Shown here: positions 1 to 10,237 of the stretch, piece by piece | Layout of the letters: each line of letters begins with the position of its first letter | How positions within the stretch are numbered: position 1 is the stretch's first letter | From: Terriglobia bacterium | GTDB taxonomy: Bacteria > Acidobacteriota > Thermoanaerobaculia > Thermoanaerobaculales > Thermoanaerobaculaceae | Reading direction: 5' to 3' | DNA length: 64,000 nt | NCBI GenBank assembly: GCA_020073245.1 | Contig: JAIQFQ010000001.1 | Location: 62,001 to 126,000, forward strand | The notes under the pieces: generated by a model | What the model was told of the DNA's origin: nothing | What the model saw: only the letters and a program-made list of their open reading frames with translations | Databases searched by the model: none | Translations under genes and position numbers: made by a program

Positions 1-1
1 C

Positions 2-2575
2 CGCCCGGAGGCGGAGCCTCCACTCCCATTGGGCGACGTGGCAGTGGACGAGGCCCCGATTGGGGAGCGACCGGAAGCCGAACCGGAACCACCGGCGCTC
101 CTCTTTGAGAACGGCCTCGGAGGCTTCACGCGTGACGGTCGCGAGTACGTCGTCGTCCTCGAAGGCGAACGCGAGACGCCCCTTCCCTGGATCAACGTTC
201 TCGCCAACCCGCGCTTCGGAAGCATCGTCACCACCTCCGGGGCGTCCCACACCTGGTCCGAGAACAGCCGCGAGAACCGGCTCACGCCGTTCGCGAGCGA
301 CCCGGTCACCGACCCGACCGCCGAGGCGATCTTCGTTCGCGACGAGGAGAGCGGCGCCCTGTGGGGCGCCACGCCGGCGCCCCTCCGGCGGACACGGCGC
401 TCCCCGCGCTGGGTTGTGCGCCATGCGGCGGGCGTGACGCGGTTCTCCCACGCCTCGCACGGCATTGCGCAGGAACTGGCGGTCTTCGTGGCGCGGGACG
501 AGCCCGTGAAGCTGTCGCTCCTGACGTTGACGAACCGCTCCGACCGGCCGCGGCGCCTCACCCTCTTCTCGTACACCGAATGGTTGCTCGGCCCACCAAT
601 TGCGACCGGCCCGAGGTTTGTCGCGACGGAGCGCGACGGCGAGACCGGCGCGGTCCTGGCGCGCGACCTGTACAGCCAGGAGAGGGGGCGCGTCGCGTTC
701 GCCGCTGCGAGCGAGCCGCTCCTCTCCGCCACGGGGGACCGTCTGGAGTTCCTCGGACGCAACGGTTCGCTCTCGCGTGCGGCCGCGCTCGGCCGGCCGC
801 TGCTGCTGAACCGGTTCGGCGCCGGTCTCGATCCGTGCGCGGCGTTGCAGACGGTGGTGGACCTCGAGCCCGGGGCGACGCGGCGAGTCGTGTTCCTGCT
901 CGGGCAGGGGCGGGACGCGGCGGAGGCCCACGCGCTCCTACGGCGGTTCGCGGCCAAAGACGGCGCGGCTGCTGCCAAGGCTGAACTCGTCGCCGTGGAG
1001 GCGTCCTGGGATGACGCGCTGGGCGCTGTGAGCGTCACCACCCCCGACGACTCCTTCGACGTCCTGGTCAACAGGTGGCTCCTCTACCAGGACCTGGCGT
1101 GCCGCGTCTGGGCGCGCTCCGGCTACTCCCAGTCGAGCGGTGCGTACGGCTTCCGCGACCAACTCCAGGACGTGTTGGCGTTCATGCTCACGCGGCCGGA
1201 CCTCACCCGCGAGCACCTCCTGAGAGCGGCCGCGCGCCAATTCGTGGAGGGGGACGTTCAGCACTGGTGGAACGCCCCGAGTGGCCAGGGCATTCGTACG
1301 CTCTGCTCGGATGATCTTCTCTGGCTCCCCTACGCGGCTGCCGAGTACGTCAAGACCACTGGAGACCGCTCCGTGCTCGACGAACAGGTGCCTTTCCTGG
1401 AGGCGCCGGCCGTTCCACCCGGAGAGCCCGAGGCGTACGGGATCCCGGCCATCTCCAGCGAGACGGCCACGCTGTTCGAGCACGGCCTGAGGGCCGTCGA
1501 TCAGGCGCTCACCGTCGGCGCGCACGGCCTGCCGCTCATCGGGAGCTGCGACTGGAACGACGGCTTCAATAACGTCGGCCCCGAGGGTCGCGGGGAGAGC
1601 ATCTTCGTCGGGTGGTTCCTCCACGCCGTTTTGGGAGCCATTGCCCCCTTGTGCGAGGAGCGGGGTGACGCGCCGCGAGCGGCGCGCTACCGCGCCGAAC
1701 GCGCGCGTCTGGGAACGATGCTGGAGCAAAGCTGGGATGGCGAGTGGTACAGGCGCGCGTACTTCGACGACGGCACCCCGCTGGGATCGTCCCAAAACGA
1801 CGAGGGGAAGATCGACTCAGTGGCTCAGACCTGGGCCGTTCTCTCGAACGCCGCGCCGGGAAACCGGGCCGAGCGCGCCATGGGTGCCGTGCGCGCCCAC
1901 TTGGTCCGGCGCGGCTCGGGCGTCATCCTGCTCCTCTCGCCACCCTTTGATCACACGGCTCTCGACCCGGGATATATCAAAGGCTACATCCCGGGGATCC
2001 GCGAGAACGGAGGGCAGTACACGCACGCCGCGGCGTGGGTCGTCCTCGCGCTCTCGCGCCTCGGGAGCGGCGACGAGGCGGTGGAGCTCTTCCACATGCT
2101 CAACCCTATCAACCACTCGCGGACGGCGAGCCAGGTCGAGCAGTACATGACCGAGCCCTACGCGGTCGCGGGGGATGTCTACGACCATCCGGCGCACCGG
2201 GGGCGGGGCGGCTGGACCTGGTATACGGGTTCGGCCGGTTGGATGTACCGGGTCGGACTGGAAGGGATCCTCGGACTCGAGCGCCGCGGCGCGGCCTTCA
2301 CGCTCAACCCGTGCATCCCGTCGTCGTGGCCGGACTACTCCATCGATTGGCGGTTCGGGAAGACGCACTACACGATCGTCGTGGAGAACCCGGAGCGGCG
2401 GTGCCGCGGCGTCGTGAGCGCGGAACTCGATGGATCTCCCGCCGACCCGGCGGCGATTCCACTCGATGACGACGGCCGCGCGCATCGGGTGCGGGTCGTG
2501 CTCGGCGAAAGCCGGGATGCACCGGAGAGCTCCGCACAGCACCCAGCAAACCAGGGGAGCGGCCAGACACAGTGA
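2..2575 (+). CDS. GH94 domain of a cyclic beta-1,2-glucan synthase-like protein (5' partial)
   Basis: The reading frame is open to the left window edge, and its first in-window start is only a TTG at 29, so the gene very probably begins upstream. Residues from about 25 (counted from that TTG) resemble the C-terminal glycoside phosphorylase part of NdvB/ChvB: an NGLGGF-like opening, a PWINVLANP stretch, a [13 protein letters not shown] block and, near residue 508, CDWNDG, whose aspartate is the general acid in GH94 enzymes. In NdvB the N-terminal GT84 synthase would lie upstream, and the GH94 part controls chain length of the periplasmic glucan. An alternative is a stand-alone cellobiose/chitobiose phosphorylase-like protein, but the proline/glutamate-rich linker before the domain favours a multidomain protein. 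Function from family; partial status seen directly. Confidence 0.85.
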   Translation, partial: RPEAEPPLPLGDVAVDEAPIGERPEAEPEPPALLFENGLGGFTRDGREYVVVLEGERETPLPWINVLANPRFGSIVTTSGASHTWSENSRENRLTPFASDPVTDPTAEAIFVRDEESGALWGATPAPLRRTRRSPRWVVRHAAGVTRFSHASHGIAQELAVFVARDEPVKLSLLTLTNRSDRPRRLTLFSYTEWLLGPPIATGPRFVATERDGETGAVLARDLYSQERGRVAFAAASEPLLSATGDRLEFLGRNGSLSRAAALGRPLLLNRFGAGLDPCAALQTVVDLEPGATRRVVFLLGQGRDAAEAHALLRRFAAKDGAAAAKAELVAVEASWDDALGAVSVTTPDDSFDVLVNRWLLYQDLACRVWARSGYSQSSGAYGFRDQLQDVLAFMLTRPDLTREHLLRAAARQFVEGDVQHWWNAPSGQGIRTLCSDDLLWLPYAAAEYVKTTGDRSVLDEQVPFLEAPAVPPGEPEAYGIPAISSETATLFEHGLRAVDQALTVGAHGLPLIGSCDWNDGFNNVGPEGRGESIFVGWFLHAVLGAIAPLCEERGDAPRAARYRAERARLGTMLEQSWDGEWYRRAYFDDGTPLGSSQNDEGKIDSVAQTWAVLSNAAPGNRAERAMGAVRAHLVRRGSGVILLLSPPFDHTALDPGYIKGYIPGIRENGGQYTHAAAWVVLALSRLGSGDEAVELFHMLNPINHSRTASQVEQYMTEPYAVAGDVYDHPAHRGRGGWTWYTGSAGWMYRVGLEGILGLERRGAAFTLNPCIPSSWPDYSIDWRFGKTHYTIVVENPERRCRGVVSAELDGSPADPAAIPLDDDGRAHRVRVVLGESRDAPESSAQHPANQGSGQTQ

Positions 2576-2641
2576 ACCGCGGGTTGTGCGAAGGGGTTTC
2601 CGCCTCGCCGGATGGCCCGGATCCCGGCTCTCCTCCGAACG

Positions 2642-3046
2642 CTACTCTGCAAAGTGCTGGCGGACCTTCGCCGCGATCTGGCGGTCCGTCATCCTGTCGA
2701 CCGTCTCAAGAACTGCGATCCGGCCGCCCAGGTTCTTTCGCTGAAGACGTCTCTTCAGTTCGCCCTTTGCTTCGCCGGGACCGAAAATCAGAATGGCCTC
2801 CGCAGCACCGATGGATGCAATGACAGCATCGTAGTAGGTGTTGAGATGTCCCGTAAGGGCTCTCTGTTGGCTGTCATCCGCCACCACCAACTGTCGTTCA
2901 AAGCGACCCTTGAGAGGTGAATCACCAGACCGGCGGAGTTGTTGCTCAACCGTCGATATGACGAGTCCCGTTTCGTCCCCTTTGTCCGTGACAGTCACGA
3001 CAATGGCCTTCCTGTGGTCAATCCATAGGCCCACTCTCGTTCTCAT
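2642..3046 (-). CDS. Small conserved protein, possible translation-related eRF1-like fold
   Basis: A 134-residue protein. The ATG at 3046 is preceded by AAGGAG at good spacing; the frame extends further upstream but without conserved character. It opens with GLWIDHRKA, has a central block IFGPGEAKGELKRRL, and ends with ETVDRMTDRQIAAKVRQHF. I recall this pattern from short uncharacterised proteins of Acidobacteria and Proteobacteria, sometimes annotated as possible translational-machinery or eRF1-domain-like proteins. There are no signal peptide or membrane segments, so it should be cytosolic. It stands alone, convergent with the glucan synthase gene. Identity as a real gene is well supported; biochemical role unknown. 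Confidence 0.75.
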   Translation of the reverse strand: MRTRVGLWIDHRKAIVVTVTDKGDETGLVISTVEQQLRRSGDSPLKGRFERQLVVADDSQQRALTGHLNTYYDAVIASIGAAEAILIFGPGEAKGELKRRLQRKNLGGRIAVLETVDRMTDRQIAAKVRQHFAE

Positions 3047-3325
3047 GGAGTTCTCCTTTCTACGAGCCCACCCGATACCGAGTCCAGCCGTGCGCCCATT
3101 CTCCCGGCGCGCCAGTGCCCGTACCCATTGCAGCGAGCGCACACACCGTGCTGACAACCCACATCGTGTGCCCATTATCCGGCCGCCCTCAAGGACCCTC
3201 GCCGCACGTGGCCGCCACCGGCCGGCTGCCCGCCTGACTCGACCTCGGGTTACCGAACAATGTGAGACGGTCATACCTGATGGTTGCGGGTACGCACGGT
3301 GCGTTTGAGCGTCTGGAAGATCGGC

Positions 3326-3991
3326 CTAGGCGCTGCCGCGGAGGACTGCCAGCGTCTGCACCGCCTCCTCGAGGAACTCGCAGAGTACGTCCGGCCGGAC
3401 GAGCTCGCAGCGGTGCATCACCAGCGTGTCCCCGTTCGTTTCCAACTCGATCGCCTTGCCTGCAAAACGCAGGATGTGCGCCCTGGCGGCGGATCCTTAG
3501 AGGCGCCGCGCCGCGTCGGGCTCTTGCCCCTGAAGCACAAAGGCCCTCGAGAACTCGGCGTCCTCGCCGAAGTCGATGTCCTGTCCGCCGAGCTTCTACC
3601 GGATCGCGTCGACGATCCTGACCTCACGGCGCAGGAAGCTGTGCGGCAGCCGAACCTCCCGGCCCTTGAGGATGCAGACGGTTTGCAGGTGGGCCGCCCG
3701 GTCCTTTCCCGAGCCGGTCACGTACGAGTAGTCGGCCAACCACACGTCGAGCCCCGAGCGCGAACCCGAGAGCACGTTATGCGCCTCCCGGGAGTGGCCC
3801 CGGCCGAACAACGCGAAGGTCGGTGCCACGTTCACGAGGTCGGGCGCGTCGGCGCGGAACTGAAGCCCCATCGAGAGCGCCGTGGCCTCGACCTCTTTTC
3901 GGCGCTTCTTCTCGGACCGCACGATCGCAACGACGAGCACGGCAAGGAGTGCGACGAACCCTGCGATGAGCAGGAGCGCCAGAGTCTGCAT
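3326..3991 (-). pseudogene. Membrane-anchored DUF3137-like protein gene with two in-frame stops
   Basis: From ATG 3991 (GGAGG upstream) the frame encodes an N-terminal membrane segment, a basic stretch, then a soluble domain containing VWLADYSYVTGSGK. It stops at TAG 3596-3598 after 131 codons. The same frame continues with family-like sequence (KLGGQDIDFGEDAEFSRAF), meets TAA 3497-3499, continues again with a further plausible domain end and finally stops at TAG 3326-3328. The codons between the stops keep protein-like composition, so this looks like one gene of about 221 residues with two nonsense codons rather than separate ORFs. Either it is a recent pseudogene or the sequence has errors at two sites; I favour decay. 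Function of intact relatives is unknown. Confidence 0.65.
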
Positions 3992-4114
3992 GGTGGTGGG
4001 GCCTCCGCGGCCAGCATATCGACATGCCGGCGCGCGGACCACATCGCCGGCGAGCGTTCCGGCCCCGGGTCATAGATCAGGTTCCCTTGTAACGCGCCGC
4101 CGGTTCGGCGTCGG

Positions 4115-4609
4115 CTATCGTGCGTGCCCGTTCTGCAGAAGCTCGAAGAGGCGCTGCACGAGGTCAGCCAATTCCCGCGAGGACAGGGGCGTCCGGTCCG
4201 CGGGAACGTGGAGCTCATACCCCATGGCCAGCGGCTGCCGCAGCCAGCTCTGCCCGGGGACGTAGCGGAGGGCGGCAGCCCTCTCCGGGCTTGGGGATTC
4301 GTCCCAGGCCGCCCACCAGGTGTCACGTTTCTCGTCCTCCGGTTCAGTTTCCGGCTCGGGCCGAGGAGTCGCCGGCGGCGGCGCCTCCGGCCCCCCACGG
4401 CCGCGTATCTCGTGCAGTGGGACGCCTTCCTCCTGCCACGCCTTGATCTGGAGCAGACGGGCCAGATGTGCCTCTGTGTATTGGGCCCCACGACCAAGGC
4501 CGGCCGGCGGCGGAAGCAAGTCGCGCTGGACGTAGAAGTGCACGGTGCGGCGCGACACACCGGCTGCGACCGTCAGGGCACCGATCGAGAACGTGCGTTC
4601 GGGACTCAC
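4115..4609 (-). CDS. MerR-family transcriptional regulator
   Basis: A 164-residue protein starting at GTG 4609. Residues 8-75 form a MerR winged-helix DNA-binding domain (FSIGALTVAAGVSRRTVHFY, then LARLLQIKAW). The remainder is a short Pro/Glu-rich linker and a C-terminal segment without the cysteines of metal-sensing MerR proteins, so the signal is not evident. The start codon lies 6 nt after a TACATT -10 hexamer with TTGACA 16 bp upstream, so the mRNA is probably leaderless. Three TGTnACATT repeats overlap that promoter, which implies autoregulation. It lies downstream of the formate dehydrogenase genes on the same strand but with its own promoter; whether it controls them is unknown. Confidence 0.85.
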   Translation of the reverse strand: MSPERTFSIGALTVAAGVSRRTVHFYVQRDLLPPPAGLGRGAQYTEAHLARLLQIKAWQEEGVPLHEIRGRGGPEAPPPATPRPEPETEPEDEKRDTWWAAWDESPSPERAAALRYVPGQSWLRQPLAMGYELHVPADRTPLSSRELADLVQRLFELLQNGHAR

Positions 4610-4615
4610 GATATT

Positions 4616-4653
4616 AATGTAACATTAGATGTCACATTGTCAAGTGTTACATT
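4616..4653 (-). promoter_or_regulatory. merR promoter with three operator-like repeats
   Basis: On the minus strand TTGACA (4643-4638) and TACATT (4621-4616) are separated by 16 bp, with the GTG start 6 nt further on. The same stretch holds ATGTAACATT (4617-4626), ATGTCACATT (4629-4638) and GTGTTACATT (4644-4653). The outer copies also form a perfect 9-bp inverted repeat (4616-4624 with 4645-4653). Overlap with both promoter elements suggests repression by the MerR protein itself. Confidence 0.6.
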
Positions 4654-4805
4654 CCTTGGCCGGGACACTGCCAACGGCGCTTGCGAAACCGGGCGGATCC
4701 TCAACGGGGACCTTGGCTTCACGCCTTGAGGCAGGTCGCGGGCGGGTCCCAACGGGGCGGGGCGCCGTCGGGAGGCGTTCTGCGTGGGTTGCCGCCCGGC
4801 GCCGG

Positions 4806-5672
4806 TCACGCGAGCAGGAAGAGGTTCAGGGCGTTCTTCTGGTATCCCTGTTCCGAGACGAGCGTATCGAGGGCCAGGGTGGCGAGGTCATCGGCCTCGG
4901 GATCTGCCGCCGGCCGCCGCTCGAGGTAAAACAGCTTCACGTAGCTCCTGCAGCCGTCGCACGCCTCTGCCTTCACCGCGCCGGAGTCCCCCTCCAGGGA
5001 GAAGTATGAGATGCCGGCGGTGGAGCCGCAGCGCGAGCACTTGACCCGCGTCAGGTACCACTGCGAGCCGCACAGCGCGCAGGCCAGGTAGCGCAGCCTG
5101 TCGTCACCGAGCACCACTCCCGCGACCGGCCGCGAACCGCACAGCGGGCAGCCGCCCTCCGCGCGGGCCACGGCCCCGACCGGGATCCGCGCTGCCCGGG
5201 TCACGAACTGAACTTGCAACGCCGCCGCCGCGAACGGCGCGACCGCGAGGTCAAGCCCTTCAAAGTCCCCCGACAGGATCTTCGCGGCGAGCGCCGCAAG
5301 CGGTTTCCTCCCCAGGTTGGCGAGGCGGGTGAGACCCTCACGGGCCGCCGCCGGCATGGGGGCAGGCAGGAGCTCGCGCACGATCGGCTGCAGCGCCTCG
5401 GTCCACTCGTCGGAATGCGAAACCGAGGCGTCCAGCGGCCGGACGGCGGCCAGGTTTCGGGCGTCTGGCGGTGGCGGGAGTTCGGCGGACGCGACCGCCT
5501 GGGCCGCACTGAGCCGCCCGCAGAACTGAAGGTAGTCGCCCAGGGTGTGCCCTCCGGCGAGCGCCTCGAATCGCGCCGAGCGCCTGGTGAAGAGCGCCGG
5601 CCCCGGATGCGGCCTCAGGTAGGGAATCTCGCCGAGCTCTCCTCCACCCACCAGCCGCGGACTATCGCTCAC
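4806..5672 (-). CDS. fdhE: Formate dehydrogenase accessory protein FdhE
   Basis: A 288-residue cytosolic protein, close to the usual ~300. The start is GTG 5672, which overlaps the fdoI stop codon in a GTGA arrangement with GGAAGG just upstream; the longer frame to 6038 only shadows fdoI. FdhE is an iron-binding, rubredoxin-like protein needed for assembly of Tat-exported formate dehydrogenases. The C-terminal half carries the expected paired-cysteine motifs: CPLCGS, CALCGS, CSRCGS and CDGC, spaced as in the family. The N-terminal half has the GDYLQF segment seen near the family's N-terminus. Last gene of the fdoGHI-fdhE operon. Confidence 0.92.
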   Translation of the reverse strand: MSDSPRLVGGGELGEIPYLRPHPGPALFTRRSARFEALAGGHTLGDYLQFCGRLSAAQAVASAELPPPPDARNLAAVRPLDASVSHSDEWTEALQPIVRELLPAPMPAAAREGLTRLANLGRKPLAALAAKILSGDFEGLDLAVAPFAAAALQVQFVTRAARIPVGAVARAEGGCPLCGSRPVAGVVLGDDRLRYLACALCGSQWYLTRVKCSRCGSTAGISYFSLEGDSGAVKAEACDGCRSYVKLFYLERRPAADPEADDLATLALDTLVSEQGYQKNALNLFLLA

Positions 5673-6304
5673 GGCCCTTCCTTGGCCGTGACCTCGCGGT
5701 ACCAAGCCGGGTGGTGGAAGCGTGCCCAGGCCCGGCTCACCGTGCCGCGGACCATGGCGCGCACCGATCCCCTGGTCCAGTACGCCGCGTACCAGTGGAT
5801 GCCGATCCCCACGAACATGATGAAGGCCGCCGTGGCGTGGATGAGGCCGGTCACTCGGCGGAACGCGGGAGAGAATGCGGGGGCAAACCACGGTTGCCAC
5901 ATCACGATGCCGGTGAGGAACAGCACGGCGATGATCGGTACCATCGACCAGAACATGAGCTTCTCGCCGCCGTTGTACTTGTGACTGTCGAGCGCCGGGT
6001 GCTCCTTGCGCATGTATGACCACATCTTCCGCACCCACTCCGTGTCAACTGGCAGCCAGAGGTTGTCCTGCCACTCCTGGGCGGCGTACGGGTAGAAGAG
6101 GAGCACGAGCACGACCCCGGCGATGGGATGGATGAAGCGCATGAACTGGCCCCCGCCGAAGAGGGCCGAGGTCCAGAAGAAGAACGGGTGGAACATCGCA
6201 AGGCCGGAGAGGAAGAGGAAGATGAAGGCGATAGCGATCGCCCAGTGAGTGATCCGCTCCCCGACCCGAAACCGCAGGATGAGGTCACCGTTTGGGTTGG
6301 CCAT
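5669..6304 (-). CDS. fdoI: Formate dehydrogenase cytochrome b556 (gamma) subunit
   Basis: A 211-residue integral membrane protein with four hydrophobic segments; it anchors formate dehydrogenase-N/O and passes electrons to quinone through two hemes b. The RVGERITHW opening, the IHPIAGVVL segment, the WQPWFAPAFSPAFRR block and the C-terminal HWYAAYW and FHHPAWYREV stretches match the FdnI/FdoI family, and the histidines fit the heme ligands. ATG 6304 has AAGGAG at 9 nt, located in the end of fdoH. It overlaps fdhE by 4 nt. Fdn versus Fdo isoform cannot be told from sequence alone. Confidence 0.93.
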   Translation of the reverse strand: MANPNGDLILRFRVGERITHWAIAIAFIFLFLSGLAMFHPFFFWTSALFGGGQFMRFIHPIAGVVLVLLFYPYAAQEWQDNLWLPVDTEWVRKMWSYMRKEHPALDSHKYNGGEKLMFWSMVPIIAVLFLTGIVMWQPWFAPAFSPAFRRVTGLIHATAAFIMFVGIGIHWYAAYWTRGSVRAMVRGTVSRAWARFHHPAWYREVTAKEGP

Positions 6305-6306
6305 GG

Positions 6307-7173
6307 CTATTGCTCCTTCTTTTCATCGGGCACATCGAGCGGGCCGTGGCGCATGTAGTGCAGAATGCCTGCGACGAGCACAGAGAACATCGTGACGACC
6401 CCAACGCTGCGGGCGAAGCCGCTTCGCCAGAGGTCCACGACCGGGCTCACCCGCGGGTCCTTCGGGAGCCCGTAGGCCTCCGGCCGGTCGCCGTGCGGCA
6501 AGACGAAGAACACGTGCGTGCCATCAACCCCCGGCGGGTCATAGATGGCGGCGTGCGTGAAACCGCGCTCGTGCAGGTCCTCGAGCCGGTGATGGGCGAG
6601 CTCGAGCATGTCCTCCTTCGAACCGAACGAGAGCGCCTGCGTTGGGCAGGTCTTGATGCAGGCAGGCTCGAGCCCGACCGCCACGCGGTCGGAGCACAGG
6701 GTGCACTTGTAGACGCGAGAGTCCTTTCGCCTCAGCCGCGGGATGTTGAACGGGCAGCCCGAGATGCAGTATCCGCAGCCGATGCAGTTCTCCTCCTGGA
6801 AGTCGACGATACCGCTCGAGTACTGGACGACGGCACCTGGGGCGGGGCAGGCGCGCAGGCAGCCCGGGTCGGTGCAGTGCAGGCAGCCGTCCTTGAGGAT
6901 GAGCCATCGGAGATGGCCGTCGATCTCCACCTCGGTGAACCGCATCAGACACCAGCTTTGATCGGACAGGTTGGGCGGGTTAGTGTAGATGCCTTCGTTC
7001 TCGCCGACCTGGTCGCGAAGGTCGTTCCACTCCATGCAGGCGGCCTGGCAGGCCTTGCACCCGATGCAGCGCGACACGTCGATGAGCTTGCCCACCTCGA
7101 CGGTCCTGCGTGCGGATGGGGGATTTGCCATTGCCGCGGAGCGTCTCGTGATGTCGAACGATTGGGTTTCCAT
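6307..7173 (-). CDS. fdoH: Formate dehydrogenase iron-sulfur (beta) subunit
   Basis: A 288-residue protein starting at ATG 7173 (GAGGGGGG upstream); the N-terminus SFDITRRSA matches E. coli FdoH/FdnH, so the longer frame to 7242 is rejected. It carries four ferredoxin-type clusters, visible as CIGCKACQAAC, CTDPGCLRACP, CIGCGYCISGCP and CTLCSDRV...CIKTCP. It transfers electrons from the catalytic subunit to cytochrome b. A hydrophobic helix near residue 250 (VGVVTMFSVLVAGILHY) anchors it in the membrane. It sits between fdoG and fdoI with only a few bases between genes. Confidence 0.94.
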   Translation of the reverse strand: METQSFDITRRSAAMANPPSARRTVEVGKLIDVSRCIGCKACQAACMEWNDLRDQVGENEGIYTNPPNLSDQSWCLMRFTEVEIDGHLRWLILKDGCLHCTDPGCLRACPAPGAVVQYSSGIVDFQEENCIGCGYCISGCPFNIPRLRRKDSRVYKCTLCSDRVAVGLEPACIKTCPTQALSFGSKEDMLELAHHRLEDLHERGFTHAAIYDPPGVDGTHVFFVLPHGDRPEAYGLPKDPRVSPVVDLWRSGFARSVGVVTMFSVLVAGILHYMRHGPLDVPDEKKEQ

Positions 7174-7183
7174 GGCGCCCCCC

Positions 7184-10100
7184 TCAAGCCTTCGCGATGT
7201 TGACGAGGAACGCCTTGAACTCCGGCGTCTGGACGTTGGCATCGCCCACGAACGGCGTGAGCGTGTTGACGAGGTACGACGGCTTCGTCATTCCCTCAAA
7301 GCCCCAGTGGAGCGGGATACCGACCGTCTCGATCTCCTTGCCCGCCACCTTGAGCGTGGGGATGCGCTTGGTGACCATCGCCCTCACCACGATCTTGCCT
7401 CGCCTCGAGCTCACCACCACCCGGTCGCCGTTCTTGATGCCCTTCTTTGAGGCGAGATTCTCAGAGATCTCCACGAACGCCTCGGGCTGAAGGACAGCGG
7501 CGATCTCCGTGTGCTTGGTCCAGAAGTGGAAGTGCTCGGTGAGCCGGTAGGTGGTCGCGACGTACGGAAACTCGTTGGAGGTGCCGAAGCGCTCCCGATC
7601 GCCCGGGTACACGCGGGCGGCCGGGTTGGACACGACGTGGGGGTGCATGGGGTTGGTGTCGAGCGGCGTCTCGAACGGCTCGTAGTGCTCGGGGAACGGG
7701 CCCTCAACCATGGGTGGGGCCCACAGCCGGGCCATGCCCTCGGGATTCATGATGAACGGGCTCATGCCCTCGTCGGGTGCCGCATCGACCTTGTAGTCGG
7801 GGACGTCGGCCCCCACCCACTTCTTGCCGTTCCAGAAAACGTAGCGGCGATTGGGGTCCCACGGTTTGCCCGCAGGGTCGCAGGAGGCGCGGTTGTATAG
7901 GATGCGGCGGTTCGCGGGCCACGACCACGCCCAACTTGGGGTCGCGCCGAGACCGCTCGGGTCCGACGGGTCCCGACGGGCCATCTGGTTGCCGGCCTGG
8001 GTCCAGGAGCCGGCGAAGATCCAGCAGCCGCAGGCGGTTGATCCGTCCGCCTGCAGGACCGCGAAACCTGGGAGCTGCTCTCCCTCTCGTGCCAAGAACG
8101 CTCCGGGCTGCTTGGGATCGGGCACATCGGAGAGCGCCCAGCCGTTGTACTCCTTCGCCAGCTCCTCCGGCGAGGGCGCCCGCGGGATCTTATAGGGCCA
8201 CGTGAGCCTGAGGATCGGGTCGGGGAACGCGCCCCCCTCCTTCTGGTAGAGCGCGCGGAGCCGGAGGAACATCTCGCCGATGATCTCGGCGTCGGCCTTG
8301 CCCTCGCCCGGCGGGTCCGCCCCCTTCCAGTGCCACTGCAGCCAGCGCCCGCTGTTGACGAGCGAGCCGTCTTCCTCGGCGAAACAGGTGGAAGGGAAGC
8401 GGAAGACCTCTGTCTGGATGTTCGCCGTGTCCACGTCGTTGAAATCGCCGCGGTGCTGCCAGAAGGTGGAGGTCTCGGTTTGGAGCGGATCGATCACGAC
8501 CAGGTACTTGAGCTTGGAGAATCCCTGGATGAGCTTGGCCTTGTCGGGGAAAGACGCGAGCGGGTTGAAGCCCTGGCACACGTAGCCGTTGATCTTTCCG
8601 TGCGCCATCAACTCGAAGACGGCGAGAACGTCGTAGACCTTGTCGAGCTTCGGGAGGAAATCGTAGGCCCAGTCGTTCTCCTTGGTCGCCGCCGCGCCGT
8701 ACCACGCCTTCTGCAGCGAGACGAAAAACTTGGGGTAGTTCTGCCAGTAGTTCATCTGCCCCGGCCTGAGCGCCTTCGGCGTGCGCTTGGCGAGGTAGGT
8801 CGCGAGATCGGGGTCGTCCTCCATCGGCATGGTCATGTAGCCGGGGAGCAGGTTCGACAGCAGGCCGAGGTCCGTCAGGCCCTGGATGTTCGAGTGCCCG
8901 CGCAGGGCGTTGACACCGCCGCCCGGCATCCCGATGTTGCCGAGCAGGAGCTGGATCATCGCCATGGCGCGGATGTTCTGCGAGCCGACCGAGTGCTGCG
9001 TCCAGCCGAGCGCGTACAGGCTGGTCATCGTGCGCTCGGGTGGTGCGGTCGAGGCGATCGCCGCGCAGACCTCGAGGAACAGCTCCCTCGGAGTGCCGGT
9101 GATTTCGGAGACCTTCTCGGGCGTGTACCGCTCGTAGTGCTTCTTCATGAGCTGAAAGACGCAGTGCGGGTCGGTGAGCGTCGGATCGATCTTGGCGTAC
9201 CCGTCCTTGTCCAGCTCGTAGGCCCACGTCGTCTTGTCGTAGGCATGCTTATCGCGGTTGTAGCCGGAGAACAGGCCGTCCTCAAACGCGTAGTCCTCGC
9301 GGACGATGAGGGGGGCGTTGGTGTACGCCCGCACGTACTCGCGCTGGATTGCGTCGTGCTGGAGGAGGTAGTTGATGACCCCGCCGAGGAACGCGATGTC
9401 GGTGCCGGCCCGGATCGGGGCGTAGACGTCGGCGACCGCCGCGGTACGCGTGAAGCGCGGATCCACGACGACGAGCCTCGCCTTGTTCTTGACCTTGGCC
9501 TCGATCACCCACTTGAACCCGCAGGGGTGGGCCTCGGCCGGGTTGCCGCCCATGACGAGGATGACGTTGGCGTTCTTGATGTCGACCCAGTTGTTTGTCA
9601 TTGCGCCACGGCCGAATGAGGGGGCCAGACCGGCCACCGTTGGGCCGTGTCAAACACGGGCCTGGTTGTCGAAGCACGCACCTCCGAGCGCGCGGAAGAA
9701 CTTGTGCGTCACGTACCCGGTCTCGTTGGAGGAGGCCGACGCGGCGAGCATCCCGAAGGTGGTCCAGCGGTTGACCGTCAACCCCTTCGCGTTCTTCGCA
9801 GTGAAATTCTTGTCGCGGTCGTCCTTCATGAGACGTGCGACCCGGTCGAGGGCGAAGTCCCAGGAGACGCGCTCGAAGTGGTCGCTCCCCGGCCTGCGCC
9901 ATTCCGGGTACTTCAGGCGTTGGGGCGAGTGGACGAAGTCGAGGAGAGAAGCGCCCTTCGGGCACAGCGTGCCACGGTTGACCGGGTGGTCCGGGTCGCC
10001 CTCGATATGGATGATCTCGGTGCGCGCGTTCTTCGCCCGGTCGCCGAGGCCGTACAGGATCACGCCACAGCCGACCGAGCAGTACGGGCACGTGTTGCGG

Positions 10101-10237
10101 GTCTCGCTCGTGTGCTCGAGCTTAAAGGTTCGAACCTCGGCGAGCGCCTCACGCGCCGAGAACCCGAGGGCCGTGAGGCTCGTGGCGCCCACGGCGGAAG
10201 CCGAAAGCTTCACGAAACTCCGTCTCGTGACGTCCAT
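7184..10237 (-). CDS. fdoG: Formate dehydrogenase catalytic (alpha) subunit, selenoprotein
   Basis: One gene of 1017 codons read through TGA 9652-9650, which is codon 196; E. coli FdnG/FdoG have selenocysteine at the same position. Sequence on both sides matches that family closely (GACFDNQARV, then HGPTVAGLAPSFGRGAMTN). The product oxidises formate at a molybdo-bis-MGD centre with Sec as metal ligand. It has a twin-arginine signal (TRRSFVKL) for folded export and an N-terminal 4Fe-4S motif CPYCSVGCGVILY...CPKG. ATG 10237 has GGAGGG upstream. Ordinary gene callers would split it at 9650. The genome must encode selABCD elsewhere; no selC was seen here. First gene of fdoGHI-fdhE. Confidence 0.95.
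9621..9652 (-). promoter_or_regulatory. Bacterial SECIS element directing Sec insertion in fdoG
   Basis: Starting at the TGA (9652-9650), the downstream minus-strand sequence forms GG, a single bulged T at 9636, a GGCC/GGCC stem (9635-9632 with 9626-9623), an apical GGTCT loop, then CC. The bulged T is nucleotide 17 counted from the T of TGA. In the E. coli fdhF SECIS the SelB-contacting bulged U is also nucleotide 17 and the loop is GGUC. The element lies inside the coding sequence, as in other bacterial selenoprotein genes. Confidence 0.85.

Noticed and set aside
9650-10237. A separate 195-residue molybdopterin protein
   Set aside because: It is the N-terminal part of fdoG; the TGA that ends it is a selenocysteine codon followed by a SECIS hairpin.
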